Shown here one piece after another: positions 39,442 through 48,650 of a stretch of DNA of 64,000 bases. Source of the stretch: WHSW01 sp963729075 (GTDB lineage: Bacteria > Actinomycetota > Thermoleophilia > Solirubrobacterales > 70-9); the NCBI GenBank assembly GCA_963729075.1, contig CAVSMU010000019.1, forward strand, positions 97,209-161,208, read 5' to 3'. Below the pieces are notes generated by a model. It was given only the letters and a program-made list of their open reading frames with translations, was not told where the DNA came from and ran no database searches. Within the stretch, counting starts at the first letter, position 1; each line of letters opens with the position of its first letter. Both the position numbers and the translations under genes were made by a program.

Positions 39442-40743
39442 CTACTTGATCGCCGCAGCGCGAAGCTCCGCGAACGAATCGTCGATCGCGCCCGCGAGCT
39501 CGGCGACCCCGGCCAGCGCCTCGGGATCGGTGCACAGACCGATGCCGATCGTTCCGGCGCAGGAGATCGCCGACACCCGTAGCGCGTGCCGGTCGGCCGG
39601 CTCGGCGACCGAGCACAGGCGCTCGACGGCCCGCCCCGCGACGCTGATCGCGGCCCGCGGCCCCGGCACGTTGGAGATCGACAGGCTGAACTCGCGCGGT
39701 CGCCCGGCGAGGCGCTGGGCTGCGTGGCCGAGATGCTTGAACCGGCCCAGCGCGTGGAAGAGGTCGTAGAGCTCCTGCGCGTCGCCGAGGCGCTTGCGCT
39801 GCGAGGTCTCGGCGTTGATCAGTTCGAGCCGGGTGAGCGGATCCGCCTCGGCGAGCGGCAGGTCGACGTTCAGGAACGAGTCGCGGTTGCCGAGCGCCGC
39901 GTCGCCCTCGTCGCGGTGATGGAGGCTGACCGGGATCTGCGCCCGCAGCGCCGGCAGCTCGCCTCCCTCCATCGCGGCGAGCCATGCGCGCAGGCCGCCG
40001 GCCACGCCGGCGAGCAGGACGTCGTTGACCGTCACGTGACCCGGTCGCGATGCGCCGATCCGCTTCAGCTCGGCCAGCGGGACGGTCGTGAAGGCCAACG
40101 CACGGGCCGATCCGATCGGGCGGTCCAGCGGCGACGGCGACGCCTGCCCCCCGAGCTCCCGGCGCACGACCCCGGGGAGGCGGCGCAGCTCCTCGCCCAA
40201 CGACGGGGGCTCCTCGCCCGGCGCGGCGCCGCTTCGATGAGCAGGCGCCGCGACCTGCTCGGAGTCCCAGAGGACGCCGGACAGGAACCGGACGGCGCTG
40301 ATCCCGTCGGCCATCGCGTGATGGACCCGGGCGACGATCGCCTGACGACCGTCATCCAGCGGGCCGACCAGGTCGAGCGCCCACAGGGGTCGCCGGTGGT
40401 CGAGGCGCTCGGACATCAGCTCGCCCGCCAACGCCCACATGACCTCCTCGTCTCCGCCCTCCGCGCCTTCGCGCAGGCGCACCTGGGCCCCGATCTCGAA
40501 CTGCTCGTCGACGACCCAGCATGGCCGTTGGTCGCCCTCCGCGGGGACCTCGATCCGCTGGCGCGCGCGCGGCTCGGACTCCAGCCGCGCGGCGACGCTC
40601 TCGCGCAGGCGTTCGAGGCTCAGGGGCTCGTCGCCCGGCTCGAGCACGATCACCTTCATCGTGTGACCGGCGATCGCCTCCGACTCGAGCGCCAGGATGG
40701 CGGCGTCATCGACGCTGAGCGGCTCGCGCGGCGCCTCGGTCAC
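39442..40743 (-). CDS. Wax ester synthase / diacylglycerol acyltransferase (WS/DGAT)
   Basis: 433 aa. LSVDDAAILALESEAIAGHT starts the N-terminal condensation-like domain. The active site is ARVHHAMADGISAVRFLSGV with H-H-x-x-x-D-G. TVNDVLLAGVAGGLRAWLAA and FSLSISNVPGPRAAISVAGR are the other two conserved blocks (x-N-D-V-x and S-N-V-P-G-P). It moves fatty acyl groups from acyl-CoA onto diacylglycerol or fatty alcohol to make storage lipid. GTG 40743 is 6 nt after TAGGCT. Confidence 0.93.
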   Translation of the reverse strand: MTEAPREPLSVDDAAILALESEAIAGHTMKVIVLEPGDEPLSLERLRESVAARLESEPRARQRIEVPAEGDQRPCWVVDEQFEIGAQVRLREGAEGGDEEVMWALAGELMSERLDHRRPLWALDLVGPLDDGRQAIVARVHHAMADGISAVRFLSGVLWDSEQVAAPAHRSGAAPGEEPPSLGEELRRLPGVVRRELGGQASPSPLDRPIGSARALAFTTVPLAELKRIGASRPGHVTVNDVLLAGVAGGLRAWLAAMEGGELPALRAQIPVSLHHRDEGDAALGNRDSFLNVDLPLAEADPLTRLELINAETSQRKRLGDAQELYDLFHALGRFKHLGHAAQRLAGRPREFSLSISNVPGPRAAISVAGRAVERLCSVAEPADRHALRVSAISCAGTIGIGLCTDPEALAGVAELAGAIDDSFAELRAAAIK

Positions 40744-40755
40744 GCTCCCAGCCTA
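40744..40755 (-). promoter_or_regulatory. Leaderless-type -10 box of the WS/DGAT gene
   Basis: TAGGCT (40755-40750 on the minus strand), 6 nt, GTG 40743, in the 27-nt gap after the HAD gene. Confidence 0.5.
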
Positions 40756-40770
40756 CGCGTCGAGCGGACG

Positions 40771-41418
40771 TCAGCGAAGCGGCGTCGAGTCAAGGCCGAG
40801 CCGCACGTCCACCAGCGACTCGAAGACGGCCACGGCACCGGCGTCGAGCAGCTCCGCCTCGGAGAAGCCGCCGGTGAGGACCGCGAGCGTCTTCAGCTCC
40901 GCCCGCGCGGCGGCCTCGATGTCCCAGGTCGAGTCGCCGACCATGACCGCGCTGAGTGCCCCCGCCCTCTGCATCGCCACCGCCACCAGGTCGGGCGCGG
41001 GCTTGGTGCGTTCGACGTCGGCGGAGGTCGTCCACGAATCGGCGAGCCCACGGGCATCGAGCAGGTCGACGTAATGCTCCACCTCCTCCTGTTTCGCCGA
41101 GCTCGCGAGGACCACGTCGTGACCGCGGCGCTTGAGCTCGTCGAGCAGCTCTCGCGCGCCCTCGAAGGGGCTCACCTCGTCGATGAGCTCCTCGTAGAGG
41201 CGCTTCTCGGCCTCGCGGATCGAGTCCCCCGATTCGCGCTCCAGCGCCTGTCCGGCGACTGCGGCGACGAGCTGGTCGCCCCCCATCCCGATGTGGCGAT
41301 GGATCCGCCACATCGGTGGGGTCACGTCATGGTCGCGAAAGGCCCGGTACCAGGCGATCACGTGCTGGTAGTTGGAGTCGACGAGGGTTCCGTCGACGTC
41401 GAGGATCGCGGCGGCCAC
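40771..41418 (-). CDS. HAD-superfamily hydrolase (phosphoglycolate phosphatase-like)
   Basis: 215 aa. Motif I AAAILDVDGTLVDSNYQHVI holds the nucleophile Asp7 and acid Asp9. The cap helices are HDVTPPMWRIHRHIGMGGDQ, motif II is HDVVLASSAKQEEVEHYVDL, motif III RTKPAPDLVAVAMQRAGAL, motif IV AVMVGDSTWDIEAAARAELK. It looks like a GpH/beta-phosphoglucomutase-type phosphatase; the substrate is uncertain. Confidence 0.92.
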   Translation of the reverse strand: MAAAILDVDGTLVDSNYQHVIAWYRAFRDHDVTPPMWRIHRHIGMGGDQLVAAVAGQALERESGDSIREAEKRLYEELIDEVSPFEGARELLDELKRRGHDVVLASSAKQEEVEHYVDLLDARGLADSWTTSADVERTKPAPDLVAVAMQRAGALSAVMVGDSTWDIEAAARAELKTLAVLTGGFSEAELLDAGAVAVFESLVDVRLGLDSTPLR

Positions 41419-41455
41419 GGGCGCTCGCTACCCGATTTTCCACCGCCGACGCGCG

Positions 41456-41485
41456 GGGGCCGGTCCGACGTCGCGGACCGGCCCC
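41456..41485 (-). terminator. 11-bp perfect GC-rich hairpin after the osmoprotectant operon
   Basis: GGGGCCGGTCC (41456-41466), 8-nt loop, GGACCGGCCCC (41475-41485). It lies 24 nt past the stop of the binding-protein gene, the last gene of the operon, and before the HAD gene start. There is a weak run of A's further downstream in the minus direction. Confidence 0.6.
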
Positions 41486-41509
41486 GCCGGAGCCCGGCTG
41501 CCGTCGCCG

Positions 41510-42499
41510 CTACTGGATGTAGCCGAACTCCTCCAGGTACTCCCGCGCCACGTCCTCCGGCTTCTCCCGATCGATGTCGACGCGGGCATTGAGCTCCTGC
41601 ATGACCTCGAGCGTGAGGTTCCCCTGGACGTTCTCGATCGTCTCGCCGAAGTCGGGGCCGGCCTCGTCGGCGGCCTCCTGGCTCGCGACGAAGATGACGT
41701 TGCCCGCCGGCAGCACGCCCTGGTCGTCCTCGAGGATCGTGTAGTCGTCGGAGACGAACAGCTGCGCGTCGGTCGTGAACAGGATCGAGAGGTCCGCGTC
41801 GCCCTTGTCGAGCACCTCGTAGCGCAGGCCGATGTCGACCGGCGTGAACGACTTGAACTCGAGCCCGTAGTTCTCCTCGAGCCCGACCAGGCAGTCGATG
41901 CGCTGACGGCATTCGGGCGACCCGTAGAGGTCGAGGTCCTGCGACTGGCCCTCGAGGTCGGAGATCGAGGTCACGCCGAGGTCCTCGGCCGTCGACGTCA
42001 ACAGCCCCACGGCGTTGGCACTCGAGAACTCCGTCGGCGGATAGGCCACCAGCCCCTCGGCCTCGAAGTCGTCCTGGGACTCCTCGAAGGCAGCCTGGGC
42101 ATCGCTGGGCACGTCCTCGGGCGCGAACTGGAAGAACGAGGTCAGCGCCGTCGACGTGTACTCGGGATAGCCGCTGATCTCGCCGGTCTGAAGCGCCTTC
42201 AGCGCCACCTGCTCGTCACCGAGGTTGAGGTCGGTGCTGATGTCGTAGCCGGCGGCCTCGAGGGCCTGCGCGTAGATCTCTCCGAGGATGATCTGCTCGG
42301 TGAAGTTCTTCGAGCCGATGGTCAGCGCGATCCCGTTGTTGTCCGGGTTCTCCTCGATCGCGGTGGCGCTGGCCTCGGTGGTCTCCTCGCCGGAGTCGCC
42401 GTCGTCGTCATCGTCGCCGCCGCAGGCGGCGATCCCGAGCGCGAGCACGAGCGCGGCGAACAACGCGAACAACCCCTTGTAGCGGGCAGTGGAGCTCAT
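41510..42499 (-). CDS. Glycine betaine/choline-type ABC transporter substrate-binding lipoprotein
   Basis: 329 aa. A lipoprotein signal peptide ends at LALGIAACGGDDDDDGDSGE (lipobox Cys, then an acidic linker). LTIGSKNFTEQIILGEIYAQ and ISGYPEYTSTALTSFF are the signature of the OsmF/OpuCC-type quaternary ammonium binders. VEDLGVTSISDL-like blocks and LRYEVLDKGDADLSILFTTD follow. It is anchored outside the membrane and feeds the two permeases upstream. It is the last gene of a four-gene operon. Confidence 0.94.
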   Translation of the reverse strand: MSSTARYKGLFALFAALVLALGIAACGGDDDDDGDSGEETTEASATAIEENPDNNGIALTIGSKNFTEQIILGEIYAQALEAAGYDISTDLNLGDEQVALKALQTGEISGYPEYTSTALTSFFQFAPEDVPSDAQAAFEESQDDFEAEGLVAYPPTEFSSANAVGLLTSTAEDLGVTSISDLEGQSQDLDLYGSPECRQRIDCLVGLEENYGLEFKSFTPVDIGLRYEVLDKGDADLSILFTTDAQLFVSDDYTILEDDQGVLPAGNVIFVASQEAADEAGPDFGETIENVQGNLTLEVMQELNARVDIDREKPEDVAREYLEEFGYIQ

Positions 42500-42555
42500 C
42501 TGGGGGTAATCCCTCCCTAGTCGGTGACCTTCCGCGAAACGCGGACTCGCAAATC

Positions 42556-43287
42556 CTAAGCGGTCGAGCGGGCGCCTTCGCGCTCGAGCGCGAGACCGCG
42601 GGGGGTGAGCAGGCGCTGGAGGCCGGCGAGCGCGACCTCGAACGCAAGCGCGAGGAGCGCGACCAGGATCGCGCCGGCGAGCAGGCCGTCGTCACCGTAG
42701 TTGGCGTTGTTGATGATGAAGTCGCCCAGCGTCTCGACCCCGGCGAGCGGCGCGATAGTCGCGGTGGCGACGATGTTGATCGCGCCGGTGCGCACCCCGC
42801 TCATGATCGTGGGCACGGCCAGCGGGAGCTCGACGCCTCGGATCACCTCGAGCTCCGTCATGCCCATCCCCCGCGCCGCCTCGACCGCGCCCCGGTCCAC
42901 CTGGCGCACGCCCACGAAGGTGTTGGTGAGGATCGGCGGGATCCCGAGGATGACCAGCGCGATCGTCACGTTGAGCACGCCGATCCCGACGAAGGCCACC
43001 ATCAGGGCGATCAACGCGAGCTCGGGGACGGCGCGGCCGGCGTTGCCGATTGCGACGGCGAGCAGCTCCCCGGCGCCTCGATGGCCGAAGTACAGCCCGA
43101 CCGGGACGGCGATCGCGACCGCGACCGCGACCGCAAGGGCGCTGATCCAGATCTGCGTCCACATCAGCTCCCAGACCTGCTCGAGCCCGCCGACCTGTCC
43201 GCGGACGCCGATGGCATCGCGAGGCTCGAAGATGAACTCGACGGCGCCCGAGAAGGAGTCGATGACGTCGGCGGCCGGCAGCGTCAT
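42556..43287 (-). CDS. Osmoprotectant ABC transporter permease (second)
   Basis: 243 aa from ATG 43287. Helices include WISALAVAVAVAIAVPVGLY and ALIALMVAFVGIGVLNVTIA. The EAA loop is EAARGMGMTELEVIRGVELP and LAVPTIMSGVRTGAINIVAT, with IGAGGLG-like residues replaced by VETLGDFIINNANYGDDGLL, typical of OpuCB/OpuCD. The start overlaps the previous stop (ATGA). Confidence 0.94.
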   Translation of the reverse strand: MTLPAADVIDSFSGAVEFIFEPRDAIGVRGQVGGLEQVWELMWTQIWISALAVAVAVAIAVPVGLYFGHRGAGELLAVAIGNAGRAVPELALIALMVAFVGIGVLNVTIALVILGIPPILTNTFVGVRQVDRGAVEAARGMGMTELEVIRGVELPLAVPTIMSGVRTGAINIVATATIAPLAGVETLGDFIINNANYGDDGLLAGAILVALLALAFEVALAGLQRLLTPRGLALEREGARSTA

Positions 43288-44027
43288 ACCGGCCGCACCG
43301 TGCGCCACGGCGAGATCACCCGCTGCCCGGTGAGATAGAACGCGTCGAAGGCGACGGCCATCGCGATTGCGATCCCGCTGCCCACCACGATCGCGGTCTT
43401 GAACACGTCGTTCTGAAGGCCCTGCGTGTAGATCACCTCGCCGAGCCCGCCGGCGCCGGCAAAGATCGCCAGGGTGGCGATCGCGACCGTGGAGACGGTC
43501 GCGATCCGCAACCCGGCGATGATCTCGGGGACGGCCAGCGGCAGCTCGACCCGCCAGAGCAGCTGCCGCTCGGTCATCCCCATCCCCCGCCCGGCGTCCC
43601 TCGACGCCTCGGGCACGTTGGCCAGCCCGGTGACGATGTTCCGGTAGATGATCTGGAGGTTGTAGAGCGTCAAGGCGATGATCGCCGTGACCGTTCCGCG
43701 TCCGGTGATCGGCAGCAGGATCAAAAACAGGGCAATGCTCGGGATCGTGTACAGGACCCCTGTGACGCCGACGAACGTGGGCACCAACCAGCGGCGGCCG
43801 TGTGAGAGCAGCGCGAGCCCGAACGCGATCAGAAAGCCGGCCGCAACCGATACCGTGACGAGCAGCAGGTGTTCGAGCGTCGGCGTGACCCAGCGATCGA
43901 AGTTCTCGAACGCCCAGCCGATGCAGACGGTGTCGTTCTCGGCGACGCAACTCGTCGCCCCTTCGCTCGGATCGCGGACGAAACCGTCCCCACCCTGCGC
44001 CAGCACGAGAACGGGATCGGGCAGCAT
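43284..44027 (-). CDS. Osmoprotectant ABC transporter permease (first)
   Basis: 247 aa. After a short periplasmic stretch with two Cys (TSCVAENDTVCIGWAFENFD), membrane helices follow (LLLVTVSVAAGFLIAFGLAL, GVLYTIPSIALFLILLPITG). The EAA loop is RDAGRGMGMTERQLLWRVEL, then PLAVPEIIAGLRIATVSTVA. FAGAGGLGEVIYTQGLQNDV is the conserved end. It pairs with the following permease to form the channel. Confidence 0.94.
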   Translation of the reverse strand: MLPDPVLVLAQGGDGFVRDPSEGATSCVAENDTVCIGWAFENFDRWVTPTLEHLLLVTVSVAAGFLIAFGLALLSHGRRWLVPTFVGVTGVLYTIPSIALFLILLPITGRGTVTAIIALTLYNLQIIYRNIVTGLANVPEASRDAGRGMGMTERQLLWRVELPLAVPEIIAGLRIATVSTVAIATLAIFAGAGGLGEVIYTQGLQNDVFKTAIVVGSGIAIAMAVAFDAFYLTGQRVISPWRTVRPV

Positions 44028-45226
44028 CAGCCCGTTGGGCGCTCGGCGGCCGGACGCTCCTCGACCAGCGCGTCGTCGGAGGTCAGGAACTCGGAGATGA
44101 TCTCGACCGAGAGCACGCCTGCGATCCGTCCCTCGCCGTCCACCACGGGCGCGTACCGGGTCTCGGCCTGAAGCAGGTCCGAAAGCGCGTCGCGCATCAC
44201 GTCGCGCTCGTCGAGCACCGGGTCGGGCGAGGTGCCGGGTCGCTCCGGGACCGTGTCACCGCGCAGGTCGGCTTCCGAGAGCCAGCCGAGAGGGCGCCGC
44301 TCGGAGTCGACCGCGAGCGCGTAAGGCACCTCGGCGCCGTCCAGCTTGACCCGCACCTCGGCGGTCGGCTGGCCGACGTAGGCCAACGGCGCCTGCCAGA
44401 GATCGATGTCGGAGACCCGCATCAGCGCCAGGCGCTTGAGCGCCCGGTCGGCGCCGACGAAGTCCTCGACGAAGCCGTCGGCGGGCGCCATCAAGAGCTC
44501 GGCCGGCGTCGCGTACTGGGCCAGATGACCGCCCTCGCGCATGACAGCCACCCGGTCGCCCATCTTGATCGCCTCGTCGATGTCGTGCGTGACGAAGAGG
44601 ATCGTCTTGCGCAGCTCGGCCTGCAGCCGCAGGAACTCGTTCTGCAGGCGCTCTCGGTTGATCGGATCGACGGCACCGAACGGCTCGTCCATCAGCATCA
44701 CCCCGGGGTTGGCAGCCAGGGCGCGCGCGACGCCGACGCGCTGCTGCTGGCCACCCGAGAGCTGCGCCGGGTAGCGGTCGGCCATCTCCGGCTCGAGCCC
44801 GATCACCTCGAAGAGCTCCGTGGCGCGCGCGGCGGCACGCTCGCGGTCCCATCCGAGCAGGGCCGGCACGGTGGCGATGTTCTGAGCGATCGTGCGGTGG
44901 GGGAAGAGCCCGATCTGCTGAATCACGTAGCCGATCTCGCGCCGCAGCTCCGCCGGGCTGCGCTCACGGACGCTGCGGCCACCGATCAGGATGTCGCCGT
45001 CGGTGATCTCGACCATCCGGTTGGCCATCCGCATCGCGGTCGTCTTCCCGCAACCGGAGGGGCCGACCAGGACGCAGATCTCCCCCGCCGGCACCTCGAG
45101 GCTGAGCCCGTCGACCGCGGGGCGGTCGGCGCCGGCGTAGACCTTCGTCGCCTCCCGGAACTCGACCGAGAGCGCCTCCCCGGCGCCATCTTCGGCGCCT
45201 TCAATCGGGGCCTTCGCCGCCTCCAC
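44027..45226 (-). CDS. Osmoprotectant ABC transporter ATP-binding protein with CBS domains
   Basis: 399 aa from GTG 45226. CVLVGPSGCGKTTAMRMANR is Walker A, AQLSGGQQQRVGVARALAAN the ABC signature, VMLMDEPFGAVDPINRERLQ Walker B, ILFVTHDIDEAIKMGDRVAV the H-loop. The C-terminal ~130 residues hold a CBS pair (DVMRDALSDLLQAETRYAPV, then VDGEGRIAGVLSVEIISEFL) which in OpuA senses ionic strength or cyclic-di-AMP. A TACGAT box ends 8 nt before GTG. It is the first gene of the operon: ATPase, permease, permease, binding protein. Confidence 0.94.
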   Translation of the reverse strand: MEAAKAPIEGAEDGAGEALSVEFREATKVYAGADRPAVDGLSLEVPAGEICVLVGPSGCGKTTAMRMANRMVEITDGDILIGGRSVRERSPAELRREIGYVIQQIGLFPHRTIAQNIATVPALLGWDRERAAARATELFEVIGLEPEMADRYPAQLSGGQQQRVGVARALAANPGVMLMDEPFGAVDPINRERLQNEFLRLQAELRKTILFVTHDIDEAIKMGDRVAVMREGGHLAQYATPAELLMAPADGFVEDFVGADRALKRLALMRVSDIDLWQAPLAYVGQPTAEVRVKLDGAEVPYALAVDSERRPLGWLSEADLRGDTVPERPGTSPDPVLDERDVMRDALSDLLQAETRYAPVVDGEGRIAGVLSVEIISEFLTSDDALVEERPAAERPTG

Positions 45227-45300
45227 TCGCGGCGATCGTAGCTCCTGGCGCCGGCTGGGCCACCGGTGTGGGCCGGGCGCTGACCGGGCTCTGCTCCGAC

Positions 45301-46101
45301 TCAGCAGGCCTGAAGCTCGACGGTTCGCTTCAGGCCGGGGGCGCCCTTGCGCGTCACGTTCACGCTCAGCTCGTAGATGCGCGCCTGCTCGAGCTCGGAG
45401 CCGGGAAGCGTGAACCTCAGCTTGTTGCCGGACGATCGCCCGAGGCGCTCGCTGAGGTTTCTGCCGGTCAACTTCGCCTTGATCTCCTTCACCTTCGGGC
45501 TCTTCGCCTTGGCCTTGATCGCGATGTCGCCGGCGACGCATCCCTCCGGCAGCCCCTTGAGCTTGACCTTCGGCGATCCGGAGACCTTGGGCGGCACGAT
45601 CACCGTCAGCCGGTCGGTGGCGGCGTCGTCGGCGGGATCCTGGTCGCTGGTCGCCTCGCACGAATCGTCGGGGCCGAACTCGCATCGGAGAAGCCCGGCG
45701 ACGTGGTCCATCGACTCGTGCGCTTCGACCACGGCGCTCACCTGGGCGCTCTCGCCCGGGGCGAGGGACCCGAGGCTGCAGAGCACCTGCTGATACTCCC
45801 CCGCCGGGAAGATCGCGCACGCCCCCTGCGACTGCGAGACGGAGCGGTAGGTGTTGGCCGGGACCGCCCCGGACCCTCCCGGTGTCAGCGAGTAGAGGTC
45901 GAGCCCGACGGCGTCGAAGGTGTCGGTCCCCTGATTGGTCAGCGTCGCGGTGTAGGTGACCGGATCGCCGGGGAAGACCGGATCCGCCGACTCGGTCTGT
46001 GTCACCGCGATGTCGAACGATGCACTCGCGGCTACGGGAAACGCAAGCGCCGTCGCGGCGGTCGCCGCTGCAAGGACCAGCTTGTTGCCTCGGCCTCGCA
46101 C
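45301..46101 (-). CDS. Secreted DUF11-type protein
   Basis: 266 aa from GTG 46101, which follows GGAGG at 6-7 nt and gives a signal peptide (NKLVLAAATAATALAFPVAA). FDIAVTQTESADPVFPGDPV, then TYTATLTNQGTDTFDAVGLD is the DUF11/CARDB-like beta-sandwich found in surface proteins. LGSLAPGESAQVSAVVEAHE also fits. There are several Cys that could form disulfides. The C-terminal half (LKGLPEGCVAGDIAIKAKAK) is a second, less clear beta domain. The longer frame to 46173 is Arg-rich and unlikely. Role: extracellular, unknown. Confidence 0.78.
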   Translation of the reverse strand: MRGRGNKLVLAAATAATALAFPVAASASFDIAVTQTESADPVFPGDPVTYTATLTNQGTDTFDAVGLDLYSLTPGGSGAVPANTYRSVSQSQGACAIFPAGEYQQVLCSLGSLAPGESAQVSAVVEAHESMDHVAGLLRCEFGPDDSCEATSDQDPADDAATDRLTVIVPPKVSGSPKVKLKGLPEGCVAGDIAIKAKAKSPKVKEIKAKLTGRNLSERLGRSSGNKLRFTLPGSELEQARIYELSVNVTRKGAPGLKRTVELQAC

Positions 46102-46143
46102 TCTCTGCCTCCAACCTCGATCGTATCGCCGCCGCGCTCTGTT

Positions 46144-46154
46144 TATATGGGCGC
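46144..46154 (+). promoter_or_regulatory. AT-rich -10 box of the P-type ATPase gene
   Basis: TTTATAT (46142-46148) ends 6 nt before GTG 46155. It is the most AT-rich -10 box in the window. Confidence 0.45.
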
Positions 46155-48650
46155 GTGGAAGCAGCGGCGACAAGCCAGGGACTCTCGAGCGCAGAGGCCG
46201 CGCGCCGGCTGGAGCGGCTCGGTCCTGCCGAGCCCGAGACGAGCCGCTCGGTCGCGAGCATCGTCGCCGCCAACGTGCTCACCCTGTTCAACGGGATCAT
46301 CGGCGTCTTCTTCATCCTCATCCTCTCGCTGGGGCTGTGGGCGGACGCGCTGTTCGGCCTCATCGCGATCATCAACTCGGGGATCGGCATCCGCCAGGAG
46401 CTGAAGGCCAAGGAGACGCTCGACCAGCTCGCCCTGCTGGTCGCGCCCCGGGCGAAGGTCATCCGCGACGGGCGCCTGGTCGAGCTTCGCGGTGACGAGG
46501 TCGTGCCCGCCGACCTCGTCCGGGTCGAGCCCGGCGACCAGCTCGTCGCCGACGGCGCGCTCGTCGACTCGCGCGGGCTGACCGTCGACGAGTCCCTGCT
46601 CACCGGCGAGTCGGACGGAGTCCGCAAGCGGACCGGCGATCGCGTGCTCTCCGGCTCGTTTGTGATCTCGGGGTCGGGGCATTACGAGGTGGACGCGGTG
46701 CGCGAGGAGAGCTACGCGGAGAAGATCGCCGGTGAGGCGCGCCAGTTCCGCCATCCGCCGTCGCCCCTGCAGCTCGAGGTCAACGAGGTGCTCAAGGTGA
46801 CGACGATCGGGCTGGTGCCGATCGGGATCGTCACCCTGCTCGGCTTCAGCATCCACGACAAGGAGTTCCGCGATGCGGCCCAGGAGGCGACCGCGGGCCT
46901 CGTGACCCTGATCCCCGAGGGGCTGGTGCTGCTGATGAGCGTCACGCTGGCGGTGGCGGCCGTGCGGCTCGCACGGCAGAACACGCTCGTGCAGCAGATG
47001 GCGGCGACCGAGGCGCTCGCCGCCGTCGACACGATCTGCGTCGACAAGACCGGCACGCTCACGGACGGCAGCCTCGAGCTGGTCAAGGTCGAGGTCGCCG
47101 ACCCGGCCGGGCCCGCCGCCGCCGAGCGGGCGCTCGCCGTCTTCGCCGCCTCCGCGGGCGAGCGCAACCGGACGCTCGAAACGATCGCCGAGCGCTATCC
47201 GGCACACGCCGCGCCCGTCTCCGCCGAGGTCCCGTTCTCGTCGCAGTGGAAGTGGAGCGGGCTGACCATGAACGGCACCAGCTCCGTGCTCGGCGCCCCC
47301 GACGTGCTGACCGAAGCGGGCGTCTTGGCGCTGCCGGGCGCGCTCGAGCACGCGTTGCGCGAGCACACCTCCGCGGGGCGGCGGGTGGTCGCGTTCGCGC
47401 AGGCGCGCGGCCCCCTGCCCGCGGACCCGGCGCACCAGCCGCCACCGCCGCTCGAGCCCCTGGCGCTCGTGGTGCTCGAGGAGACGCTGCGCAGCGACGC
47501 CGCCGAGACGATCGAGTTCATGCGCAATCAGCAGGTCGACCTGAAGCTGATCTCCGGCGACGCACGCGAGACCGTCACCGCGGTCGCGCACGCCGTCGGC
47601 GTCCCCCATGACGCGAGCGTGATCGAGGGCCCGCAGCTGCCGGCGGACAAGGGCGGGCTCGCCGAGGTCGCCGAGCGCAACACGATCTTCTGCCGGATCA
47701 CGCCCGAGCAGAAGAAGGCCCTCGTGGGCGCGCTCGCCGACCGCGGCCGGTTCACGTCGATGATCGGTGACGGCGTGAACGACGTGCCGGCGCTCAAGCG
47801 CGCGCGGCTCGCGGTCGCGATGGGCTCCGGCAGCCAGATCACCAAGGGGATCGCCGACATCGTCCTGCTGCGCGACCAGTTCTCGATGCTGCCGCGTGCG
47901 GTCGCCGAGGGCCGCAGGATCGCCCGCAACATCCACCGCCTCGGGCGGCTGTACCTCACGAAGTCGGTCTACGCCGGCTTTTTGATCGTCGCCGCCGCGA
48001 TCTTCGGCTTCACATTCCCGTTCCTGCCGCGCCAGCTCACCGTCGCCGCGTTCCTCACGATCGGCGTGCCGTCGTTCGTGCTCGCCCTGGCGCCGAGCGA
48101 GGGCCCGCTGTATCGCGGGCGCCTGCTGCGCGCTCTCGCCGCTTTCGCGGTCCCGGCGGGGATCGCTATGGGGATCGCCTCGCTGCTCTCGTTCTTCTTC
48201 GTCGACGGCGTCTTCGGCGGCACGCTGAACGAGGGCCGCACGGCTGCGACGACGACCCTCATCCTGCTCGGCCTCTGCTTCATCGTCCTGCTCGAGCGCG
48301 GTCCGGGGCGCGAGCACATCACGATCCAGAGCTACATGCTCGCCCTCGTGGCCGGGCTCGGGGCCATCTTCGCCGGCATCCTCGCGATCGAGCCCGTGCG
48401 CGAGTTCTTCGAGCTCGACCTGCTCTCGGGCGGCCAGTGGTTCCTCGCGCTCCTGTTCGTCGCCCTGGGGCTCGGGCTGGCCGGGGCCGCCTGGCGCCTG
48501 CCCTACGTGCAGCGCCTGGAGCTCCCGCCCGGGGAGGATCTCGAGGCGGACGGGCCCCGACCGACCCACACGCCGCGCACCGGCGAGTTCGATGCGGTCG
48601 GCGAGGCGCCGACGAGCGTCGCCCCGACGGAGCAGCTGCCGCGGTCATGA
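46155..48650 (+). CDS. CtpE-like P-type cation ATPase
   Basis: 831 aa from GTG 46155. Actuator: TVDESLLTGESDGVRKRTGD (TGES). Phosphorylation: VDTICVDKTGTLTDGSLELV with the catalytic Asp. Hinge: FTSMIGDGVNDVPALKRARL. The fourth helix carries LVTLIPEGLVLLMSVTLAVA, with the PEGL typical of Ca2+-type pumps. Overall order and motifs match mycobacterial CtpE, a calcium transporter. The N-domain has LGAPDVL in place of KGAPE. About eight to ten membrane helices; the tail after the last helix (~40 aa) is acidic. The stop overlaps the pyk start (ATGA). Confidence 0.93.
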   Translation: MEAAATSQGLSSAEAARRLERLGPAEPETSRSVASIVAANVLTLFNGIIGVFFILILSLGLWADALFGLIAIINSGIGIRQELKAKETLDQLALLVAPRAKVIRDGRLVELRGDEVVPADLVRVEPGDQLVADGALVDSRGLTVDESLLTGESDGVRKRTGDRVLSGSFVISGSGHYEVDAVREESYAEKIAGEARQFRHPPSPLQLEVNEVLKVTTIGLVPIGIVTLLGFSIHDKEFRDAAQEATAGLVTLIPEGLVLLMSVTLAVAAVRLARQNTLVQQMAATEALAAVDTICVDKTGTLTDGSLELVKVEVADPAGPAAAERALAVFAASAGERNRTLETIAERYPAHAAPVSAEVPFSSQWKWSGLTMNGTSSVLGAPDVLTEAGVLALPGALEHALREHTSAGRRVVAFAQARGPLPADPAHQPPPPLEPLALVVLEETLRSDAAETIEFMRNQQVDLKLISGDARETVTAVAHAVGVPHDASVIEGPQLPADKGGLAEVAERNTIFCRITPEQKKALVGALADRGRFTSMIGDGVNDVPALKRARLAVAMGSGSQITKGIADIVLLRDQFSMLPRAVAEGRRIARNIHRLGRLYLTKSVYAGFLIVAAAIFGFTFPFLPRQLTVAAFLTIGVPSFVLALAPSEGPLYRGRLLRALAAFAVPAGIAMGIASLLSFFFVDGVFGGTLNEGRTAATTTLILLGLCFIVLLERGPGREHITIQSYMLALVAGLGAIFAGILAIEPVREFFELDLLSGGQWFLALLFVALGLGLAGAAWRLPYVQRLELPPGEDLEADGPRPTHTPRTGEFDAVGEAPTSVAPTEQLPRS

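Noticed and set aside
46102..46173. Longer start of the DUF11 protein (ATG 46173)
   Set aside because: It adds an Arg-rich segment before the signal peptide, whereas GTG 46101 has a clear GGAGG.
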